Below, piece after piece: positions 16,021 through 22,080 of a DNA stretch of 60,929 nt. The stretch spans positions 1-60,929 of the forward strand of contig JACPTI010000031.1 of NCBI GenBank assembly GCA_016192845.1, written 5' to 3'. The stretch comes from Acidobacteriota bacterium. GTDB taxonomy: Bacteria > Acidobacteriota > Vicinamibacteria > Vicinamibacterales > UBA2999. A program made the translations under genes and the position numbers. The notes under the pieces were generated by a model that had not been told where the DNA came from, searched no databases, and worked only from the letters and a program-made list of their open reading frames with translations. Within the stretch, counting starts at the first letter, position 1, and each line of letters opens with the position of its first letter.

Positions 16021-16197
16021 CCCCACGGCGCACGCCTCCACCCCATCGCGCAGGCGTGCGCGATGAAGGCCCCCGGGCCTGCGCCGTGGGGTGGAACTGG
16101 CACGTCAGCCGGCGCCCGGCGCGGGGTCCCCACCGCGCACATCTCAACCCCACGGCGCAGGCGTGCGCCGTGGGGACCCAGGGCCTGCGCGGTGGGG
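16021..16197. repeat. Two nested pairs of REP-like palindromes (class 1, CCCCA...TGGGG)
   Basis: Unit 1: CCCCACGGCGCA (16021-16032) is exactly complementary to 16080-16091 and encloses a perfect 9-bp hairpin, CATCGCGCA / TGCGCGATG (16044-16065). Unit 2: CCCCACCGCGCA (16128-16139) pairs with 16186-16197 and encloses CCCCACGGCGCA / TGCGCCGTGGGG (16148-16175). The stem bases differ between hairpins but each arm matches its own partner, so pairing itself is conserved. The elements are found again at 26593, 28833, 39720, 39796 and 44747. The right half overlaps the 3' end of the radical SAM gene. Confidence 0.85.
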
Positions 16198-17316
16198 TGC
16201 GAGCACGCGGCCGGCCACACGCCGGAGCACGCGCTGATGCGGCCCCGTCAGCAGCCCCCAGACGAGCAGCTTCACCGCCACGGGCGTCCGGCCCCCGCGC
16301 CGCGCGTGCGCGACCACGAGCGCGTCGACCGTCTCCTTCGGGCGCTCGCGGAGCTCGTCGACGAGCGCCACGCGGTGCACGCACGACACCGTGCAGTACG
16401 GGGCGCATGACTTGGTGGTTGCCCGCTCGCGCCGGAGATCTTCAGCCGTGTATGTCTCGAGCGGAACGGCCGGATACCCGCGCTGCTGCGAGCACCAGTG
16501 GACCAGCCCGTCCTCGCAGACGTAAAGGTAGCGGGCGCCCGCGCGACAGTGCCACTGGTTCGGGAGGCCACGCGCCAGATTCTGCTGAAACGCGTGGTCG
16601 TGCCCGTGCGAAAAGAAGCCGGGCGTGAGCCCCACGATCGCCTCATACACCTGGCGCTGACGCTCGTTGAGCGGCGCAGCCTGCCCGTGCGCGTCGTGGA
16701 TCAGGCCCACCGACGTGGTGAAGCCAAGGGCGCGACCGCGCCGCGCGATCGCAAGCGCGTCCTCAGGGGTAGCCGAGGCGGCGCCGAGCACCGTGTTGAT
16801 GTTCACGTCGAACAGCGCATGCGCGGCGAGGAGCTGCAGCTTGTAATCGAGGACTGTCAGGCTCTTGTGCGACACCTCGTCGGGCGTCACGTTGTCGATG
16901 CTGATCTGCAGGCGATCGAGGCCCGCGCGGTTCAGCCGCTCGATGCGCTCGCGCGTGAGAAGATAGCCGTTGGTCAGCAGGCCGGCGATCATCCCGCGCT
17001 GCCGGATGCGCCGGACGATGGCGTCCAGTTCCGGGTGCAGGAGCGGCTCGCCGCCGCTGATGTCGACCATGCTCGTGCCGAGCGCCGCGAGGCGATCGAC
17101 GCGGCGGAACATGAGTTCCGTCGGGACCGGCGGAGACGACCTGTCGTACTCGTTGCAGTAGGCGCACGACAGGTTGCACCGGCGGATCGGCACGAGCTGC
17201 GCCAGCACGGGGTGCTGCGCGGACGTGAGCGCGCGCGCGACCATGCGGACCTCGCGGCCGCGGCGTGAGGTCCGGCGGGCAAAACGCCGGAACGCGCGAA
17301 CGGCCAGCAGGGTCAC
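16144..17316 (-). CDS. Radical SAM protein with SPASM-like C-terminal cysteines
   Basis: A 390-aa protein. VPIRRCNLSCAYCNEYD carries the CxxxCxxC [4Fe-4S] motif of radical SAM enzymes. DISGGEPLLHPELDAIVRRI is the GGEP SAM-binding strand, and DRLQISIDNVTPDEVSHKS is the next conserved strand. The C-terminal third has clustered cysteines (WHCRAGARYLYVCEDGLVHW, CSQQRG, CAPYCTVSCVHRVA), typical of SPASM/twitch domains that hold auxiliary Fe-S clusters. Such proteins modify peptides, mature metalloproteins or act on lipids; no peptide substrate is visible nearby. The last about 18 residues (HRAGPGSPRRTPAPWG) and the stop codon are encoded by the REP palindromes, so the native C-terminus has been replaced or extended. 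The gene is divergent from the STAS-DUF4956 operon, 93 nt away. Confidence 0.88.
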   Translation of the reverse strand: MTLLAVRAFRRFARRTSRRGREVRMVARALTSAQHPVLAQLVPIRRCNLSCAYCNEYDRSSPPVPTELMFRRVDRLAALGTSMVDISGGEPLLHPELDAIVRRIRQRGMIAGLLTNGYLLTRERIERLNRAGLDRLQISIDNVTPDEVSHKSLTVLDYKLQLLAAHALFDVNINTVLGAASATPEDALAIARRGRALGFTTSVGLIHDAHGQAAPLNERQRQVYEAIVGLTPGFFSHGHDHAFQQNLARGLPNQWHCRAGARYLYVCEDGLVHWCSQQRGYPAVPLETYTAEDLRRERATTKSCAPYCTVSCVHRVALVDELRERPKETVDALVVAHARRGGRTPVAVKLLVWGLLTGPHQRVLRRVAGRVLAPHRAGPGSPRRTPAPWG

Positions 17317-17409
17317 AACGCCACCTCGTCGGTGTGCTCATTATCGCGCCCTGGGGCGTCGGTGCTATAGTTCGCGCGGCCGAGGCCGACCCCCGGCAAT
17401 CGAACCACA

Positions 17410-18561
17410 GTGGTAAGTTCAGCGCCCGGTGCGCCCGCCCCGCCGGCCTTTGCGCCGCCGAAACAAGTCTCGGGGACCCGTGTCGTTCTCTCACCGCACG
17501 AGCCGCTCGTCGAAGGCGGCGCTGCCGAAGAATTCGAGCGGTCCATCCAGGAACTGCTCACCGGAGGGCACCGGCACCTGGTCGTCGACCTGGCCGGCGT
17601 CAGCCGGATCGACGGCGGCGGGGTTCGCGCGCTCGTCCGCGGCTACACGACCGCGCGCCGACTTGGCGGCAGCTTCCGGCTGGCGTGTGCGAACGCCGAC
17701 GTTCGGTCGTTTCTACAGGTAGTGCGCCTCGACGGGGTCTTTCCGATCTCGGAATCGGTGGAGCAGGCGCGGGCGCGTGAGTGGCCATGGCGGACGATCG
17801 GGCTGATCGCGGCCGGAGCGGTGTTCTGCCTCGCGCTGGTCTGGGGCGGAACGGCGGCATCGCCGGATTCCGCCTCGACGGCGCCCTCGCAGCTCGACTT
17901 TGGCCTCGACGAGGACGTGCTGCCGGGCGGGGAGCCCTTCCTGGCGCTGTTGAAGCTCGTCGTTGCGGCGGGCATCGGCCTGCTGGTCACGTTCGTCCAT
18001 CGGCCCACCGCCCGGGACAAGCCGCTCAGCCGATCGATGGAGCAGGCGCAGGTGCTGCTGTGTGTGGCGGGCGCGATGGTGATGATCATCATCGGCAACA
18101 GTATCGCGCGCGCGTTTGGCATCGCCGGCGCCGCCAGCATCATCCGCTTCCGAACGCCGGTGGAGGACCCGAAGGACATCACGATTCTGTTTCTCCTGAT
18201 GGGGCTCGGGATGGCGGCCGGTCTCGGGGCGTTTGCGGTGGCGGGGCTCGCCACCGCGTTCCTCTGTCTCTTCCTCCTCATGCTCGAACGACTGCCGTCG
18301 GACCAGACCCCGCGCGAGATGACTCTGGAACTGGTGGCCGAGGGGCGTCAATTCCCGCTGGTGCACGTCGAAAGCGTGTTCGCGCGCAACGGCGTCATCT
18401 TCGAGCCGCGCAACGTCTCGCAGGGCAAAGAGGCGACCGTCAAGTACCACGTCGCCCTCGAGCGGGACCTGTCGCTCGAGGAGCTGAGCGCGCAGCTCAC
18501 CGCCGCGCACGCGGGCATCCGATCGGTCACCTGGAAGGACTCCAAGAAGAGCGGGCGATGA
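17410..18561 (+). CDS. STAS domain fused to a DUF4956 membrane protein
   Basis: A 383-aa protein from a GTG at 17410. Residues about 20-115 form a STAS-like domain (LVEGGAAEEFERSIQELLTG, HLVVDLAGVSRIDGGGVRAL), including the 'D...V..IDG.G...L' core seen in anti-sigma-factor antagonists. Residues about 125-300 hold four or more transmembrane helices (TIGLIAAGAVFCLALVW, LLKLVVAAGIGLLVTFV, VLLCVAGAMVMIIIG, FLLMGLGMAAGLGAFAVAG). The sequence AFGIAGAASIIRFRTPVEDP is the signature of DUF4956. A cytosolic C-terminal domain follows. DUF4956 proteins normally occur with CotH-like kinases and VTC polyphosphate polymerase-like proteins; here CotH is present three genes on but no VTC domain. STAS fusion to DUF4956 is unusual. 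The stop overlaps the next start (ATGA). Confidence 0.85.
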   Translation: MVSSAPGAPAPPAFAPPKQVSGTRVVLSPHEPLVEGGAAEEFERSIQELLTGGHRHLVVDLAGVSRIDGGGVRALVRGYTTARRLGGSFRLACANADVRSFLQVVRLDGVFPISESVEQARAREWPWRTIGLIAAGAVFCLALVWGGTAASPDSASTAPSQLDFGLDEDVLPGGEPFLALLKLVVAAGIGLLVTFVHRPTARDKPLSRSMEQAQVLLCVAGAMVMIIIGNSIARAFGIAGAASIIRFRTPVEDPKDITILFLLMGLGMAAGLGAFAVAGLATAFLCLFLLMLERLPSDQTPREMTLELVAEGRQFPLVHVESVFARNGVIFEPRNVSQGKEATVKYHVALERDLSLEELSAQLTAAHAGIRSVTWKDSKKSGR

Positions 18562-19445
18562 GCGCCGGCGCCGCCGCTCCCGTCGAGCGCATCGTCATCG
18601 CTCCGGAGGCGCGCCGGCCGGCCGTCCTCGAGGTCATCGATTCGGCCCGCGGGCGTCTCGACCTGTCGCTGTTCCGCTGCGATGACCGCGCGATCATCGA
18701 CGCGATCGGCCGCGCCGCCGCGCGGGGAGTGTGCGTGCGCGCGCTGGTCACGAGGCGCGCCAAAGGCTCCAAAGGGCATCTGAAGCAGCTTCGCCAGGCG
18801 CTGAAGCGCCTCGGCGCCGACGTGCGGCGATATGCCGACGCCGTGGTCAGATATCACGCCAAGTACGCGATCGCCGACGACGGGCCCGCGATCGTCGCGT
18901 CGCTGAACTTCACGCGCAAGTGCTTTGGCGCGACGTGCGACTTCCTGCTGGTGTCCACCGAGCCCGTGCTGGTGACCGGATTGCGGCGCCTGTTCGAGGC
19001 CGACTGGCACGGCGCAGCCCATTCGCCGGTCGGACGCGACACGGGCCGGTTGATTGTCGGCCCGGAACACGCGCGCGTCCGGTTTGCGGACCTCCTGCAG
19101 CAGGCGGTCCACACGATTCGGCTGGTCGATCCGAAGGTCACCGATCCAGCCATGCTGCGGCTGCTCAAGGCGAGAGAGGCGCAGGGCGTGCGCATCGCGA
19201 TCCGCGGGCGGACCGGCCTCGGCGATCTGGCGCCGCACGGCAAGCTGCTGATGATTGACGACCGGGCGGCCGCCATCGGGAGCATCTCGCTGTCGACCCT
19301 TGCGCTCGAGTTCCGGCGTGAGCTCGCCGTCGTCATCGAGGACAGGCCGTCGCTCGACGCGCTCGATCGGTTCTGGAATTCGCTGCCCGCCCTCGACGTG
19401 CGCGTGCCGCCGGCGCCGATGCCCACAGCGGAGCAGGTCGGATGA
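18558..19445 (+). CDS. Phospholipase D-like (PLDc_2) protein
   Basis: A 295-aa protein with ATGA overlaps at both ends. Two HKD-type motifs are present: YHAKYAIADDGPAIVASLNF (HxK...D, with ASLN in place of GSxN) and APHGKLLMIDDRAAAIGSIS (HxK...D...GS, with Ser in place of the final Asn). Both catalytic His/Lys pairs and the Asp are intact, so the enzyme is probably active as a phosphodiesterase or transphosphatidylase-type enzyme. No signal peptide is evident, so it is predicted to be cytosolic. Within the operon it occupies the place where a VTC-type polyphosphate polymerase is often found next to DUF4956 and CotH, but it has no VTC features. The substrate is unknown. Confidence 0.85.
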   Translation: MSAGAAAPVERIVIAPEARRPAVLEVIDSARGRLDLSLFRCDDRAIIDAIGRAAARGVCVRALVTRRAKGSKGHLKQLRQALKRLGADVRRYADAVVRYHAKYAIADDGPAIVASLNFTRKCFGATCDFLLVSTEPVLVTGLRRLFEADWHGAAHSPVGRDTGRLIVGPEHARVRFADLLQQAVHTIRLVDPKVTDPAMLRLLKAREAQGVRIAIRGRTGLGDLAPHGKLLMIDDRAAAIGSISLSTLALEFRRELAVVIEDRPSLDALDRFWNSLPALDVRVPPAPMPTAEQVG

Positions 19446-20845
19446 AGCCAGCCAAGGGCTCCGCCCTTCTTATCCCTGCAATCGCGACGGCAAAGGTGAG
19501 AGCCCTTGGCCGGCTTGCCAGCGTCTCTTTGGCGCGCTCCGCGCACCTATTTCTGCTTGCCGCCGTCCTGTTCGTCGCAGCGGTCCCGCCACTGGCGGCG
19601 CAGGCGCCCGACCCTCCGGCCGATCGACCCGAGACTGCGGGCGCCGGCCCGCAGCAGCCAGAGCCCGGTTCCGGCGGCGATCGTCTCGTGCGCCTCGTAT
19701 TTCCCGATCGTCCGTCGCTGCGCGTCGGGTCGGTGCTGCGGCTGGACTTTCGCCTCCGGCTCCAGGGAGATGTTCGAGATTTCCCGCCGGGCGAAGCGGA
19801 CGAGGATGGCCGGTTCGAGATGACGCGGCGCCGCTTCGGCATCCAGGGCACGTTGCTGCGGCATTTCGAGTACGAGCTCGAGCGGGAGTTTCGCAGGCGA
19901 AACGCCTGGCGCGACAACTTCGTCAACTTCAGCTATTTCGACGATTTCCAGATCCAGGCGGGCAAGTTCAAGGTGCCGTTCAGCCTGGAGCGGCTGACCG
20001 GCTCGACGGATCTCGACTTCGTCCATCGCGCCAACGTGGTGGACACGCTCTCGCCGGCGCGCGATATCGGCATGACGCTGCACGGCCGCTTCCGGCGGCG
20101 CGCGATCGGCTACGACGTCGGCGTGTTCCGCAACGACGGCGAGAATGCACGCTTCGACTTCAATCCGGGCGCCGGGCGCACGTTTGCCGCCCGGTTTGCG
20201 GCGCGTCCGCTGCGCCTCACATCCCTGTCGGGCGCCACGAGCGAGATGGAAGTCGCGATTGCGGCGACCACCGCCGAGGTGCCCGACGGCCTCAACTCGC
20301 TCCGCGGCCGCACCATGTTCGGACAGACCTTCTTCAATCCTGTTTACGTGAGCGGGCAACGGGTGCGGCTCGGCCTCGATCTCGACTGGCGGCCGGGGCC
20401 GTTTTCCGTCAAAGGCGAGTTCATCCGCGTGAGCGACGAGCGCCGGAACCAGGGGTTGTTCGACGAGGACCTGCCGCCCGTCATCGCACGCGGCTGGTAT
20501 CTCAGCGGTACATGGGCGCTCACCGGCGAGTCGAAATTCAGCGGCGGCCTCGAGCCGCGGCGGCCGCTGTTTCGCGGGGGCGCCGGCGCCATCGAGCTCG
20601 CCGCGCGCTACGAGCGCCTCGGCTTCGGCAGCTCCTTCGACGAGGAGCCGGAGCTGACCACGCCGCGCGCTGCGAATCTGCTGGAAGCGGTCGATCGCGC
20701 GTGGACGCTGGGCCTCAACTGGTACGTCAATCACTGGACCAAGCTGCAGCTCAATGCCATCCGCGAGGCGATCCACGAGGGACGCTCGCCGGACCCGCGC
20801 GGCGTGTTCTGGACGCGCGTGCTGCGGCTGCAGTTCGTGATGTGA
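19442..20845 (+). CDS. OprO/OprP-type (phosphate-selective porin family) outer-membrane protein
   Basis: A 467-aa porin. The N-terminal 35 residues (KPAKGSALLIPAIATAKVRA onward) are unusually long and are encoded by a 102-bp repeat (19448-19549). A normal signal core follows (HLFLLAAVLFVAAVPPLAAQ). The mature part shows the OprO/P pattern: LRLDFRLRLQGDVRDFPP, FEMTRRRFGIQGTLLRHFEY, FSYFDDFQIQAGKFKVPFSL, DFVHRANVVDTLSPARDIGM and late strands ending TRVLRLQFVM. OprP members are anion or (poly)phosphate pores, which fits a phosphate-linked role for this operon, although members with other specificities exist. ATGA overlap with the PLD gene ties translation to it; the CotH gene starts 11 nt after the stop. 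Confidence 0.85.
   Translation: MKPAKGSALLIPAIATAKVRALGRLASVSLARSAHLFLLAAVLFVAAVPPLAAQAPDPPADRPETAGAGPQQPEPGSGGDRLVRLVFPDRPSLRVGSVLRLDFRLRLQGDVRDFPPGEADEDGRFEMTRRRFGIQGTLLRHFEYELEREFRRRNAWRDNFVNFSYFDDFQIQAGKFKVPFSLERLTGSTDLDFVHRANVVDTLSPARDIGMTLHGRFRRRAIGYDVGVFRNDGENARFDFNPGAGRTFAARFAARPLRLTSLSGATSEMEVAIAATTAEVPDGLNSLRGRTMFGQTFFNPVYVSGQRVRLGLDLDWRPGPFSVKGEFIRVSDERRNQGLFDEDLPPVIARGWYLSGTWALTGESKFSGGLEPRRPLFRGGAGAIELAARYERLGFGSSFDEEPELTTPRAANLLEAVDRAWTLGLNWYVNHWTKLQLNAIREAIHEGRSPDPRGVFWTRVLRLQFVM
19448..19549 (+). repeat. 100-bp palindrome-rich repeat, copy A (inside the porin signal-peptide coding region)
   Basis: 102 bp beginning CCAGCCAAGGGCTCCGCCCT and ending GCGCGCTCCGCGCACCTA. It aligns with 60792-60892 over its whole length at about 75-80% identity with a single 1-nt length difference. 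Internal structure: an AAGGGC/GCCCTT hairpin at the left end, a GCCAAGGGCT ... AGCCCTTGGC outer inverted repeat and a GCGCGC/GCGCGC hairpin at the right end. Both copies overlap the 5' end of a gene for an exported outer-membrane protein, though in opposite orientations relative to that gene. Confidence 0.8.
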
Positions 20846-20856
20846 AGGAGCGGCGC

Positions 20857-22074
20857 ATGTCTCTCCCGCTTCCGCGCCTCGTCTTCGTCTTCGCTGCGCT
20901 GGCACTGCTGGCGGCGCGGTCTGCCGCGCCCCAGGCGCCGACCGCCGACGACATCTTCAACGACGGCGTCCTCCACGACATCCGCCTGACGATGAATCCA
21001 AGGGACTGGGAGTCGTTGAAGGCGAACTTCCAGCTCAACGACTACTATCCGGCCCATTTCACGTGGAAAGGCATCACGGTGCGAAACGCCGGCATCCGGT
21101 CACGCGGTCTGGGGAGCCGCAGCGGAACCAAGCCCGGGCTGAAGGTCGACTTCAACTACTACACGAACAATCAGACGCTTCTCGGGCTGACATCGCTCGT
21201 CCTGCGCAACAACACCCAGGATCCGAGCAGCCTGCACGAGCGGCTCAGCATGCTTCTGTTCGCCAGGATGGAAGTCCCGACCCCGCGGACGGCGCACACG
21301 CGACTGTTCGTCAACGAGCAGTACGCCGGGCTGTACCTGATCGTCGAATCGGTCGACAAGCGATTCCTGAAGCGTCACTTCGACGAGGACAACGGCTATC
21401 TCTACAAGTACGAATGGCAGGACGCCTACTATTTCGAATCCCGAGGGCGCAATCCCGCGGCGTACACGCCCAAGCCGTTCCAGCCCGAAACGAACGAGAA
21501 GAACCCCGATCCGCAGCCGATCGTCGAGATGGTGGCGGCCATCAATGAGTCGCCGGATGCGGATTTCCTTTCAGCCGTCGATCCCTACGTCGACGTCCGC
21601 AGGTTCGTGGTTCAGGCGGCCATTGAGAACTTCCTCGCCGACAACGACGGACTTCTCGGCTATGCCGGGATGAACAACTTCTACCTCTATCGCTTGCAGG
21701 GCACACGCCGCTCGACGTTCGTCCCCTGGGACAAGAGTGAGGCGTTCAAGAGCGGCGTGACGCACCCCATCTGGTACAACATCTACGATTCCCCCGCATG
21801 GCTGCGCAACCGGCTGATGGATCGCGCCATGAACGTGATCGAGCTTCGCGACGTGTACCTCGACACCCTCTTGAAGTGCGCGGAGATCGTGACTGCGACC
21901 CGCTGGCTCGAGCAGGAGGCGCTCCGCGCGTACGGGCAGATCCGGCAGGCGGCGCTCGAAGACCGCTTCAAACCCTTCTCGAACGAAGAGTTCGAGGCCG
22001 ACGTCCAGCACGTGCTGGAGTTCGCGCGCGCGCGCGCGGCGTTCGTCGTCGCCGAGGTGCGGCGCAGCCGCTGA
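20857..22074 (+). CDS. CotH-like kinase family protein, exported
   Basis: A 405-aa protein; the ATG at 20857 follows GAAGGAG. The signal peptide is LVFVFAALALLAARSAA. CotH-family features: DDIFNDGVLHDIRLTMNPRD, the RSRGLGSRSGTKPGLKVDF region (the usual 'RGNSS...K...K..F' ATP-binding segment), TRLFVNEQYAGLYLIVESVD with KRFLKRHF and YLYKYEW, then MNNFYLYR...STFVPWDKSEAF. CotH proteins are atypical protein kinases (spore coat CotH phosphorylates CotB/CotG). The metal-binding WDxD-like motif reads WDKSE here, so the second acidic position is Ser; an alternative Glu follows. Located outside the cytoplasm, its ATP source would be unusual. It is flanked by the porin and, 6 nt later, the TonB receptor. 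Confidence 0.88.
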   Translation: MSLPLPRLVFVFAALALLAARSAAPQAPTADDIFNDGVLHDIRLTMNPRDWESLKANFQLNDYYPAHFTWKGITVRNAGIRSRGLGSRSGTKPGLKVDFNYYTNNQTLLGLTSLVLRNNTQDPSSLHERLSMLLFARMEVPTPRTAHTRLFVNEQYAGLYLIVESVDKRFLKRHFDEDNGYLYKYEWQDAYYFESRGRNPAAYTPKPFQPETNEKNPDPQPIVEMVAAINESPDADFLSAVDPYVDVRRFVVQAAIENFLADNDGLLGYAGMNNFYLYRLQGTRRSTFVPWDKSEAFKSGVTHPIWYNIYDSPAWLRNRLMDRAMNVIELRDVYLDTLLKCAEIVTATRWLEQEALRAYGQIRQAALEDRFKPFSNEEFEADVQHVLEFARARAAFVVAEVRRSR

Positions 22075-22080
22075 CCGGCG

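Noticed and set aside
16021..16197. Possible CRISPR array because of repeated motifs
   Set aside because: Repeats are palindromic, irregularly spaced and nested; no uniform spacers and no cas genes.
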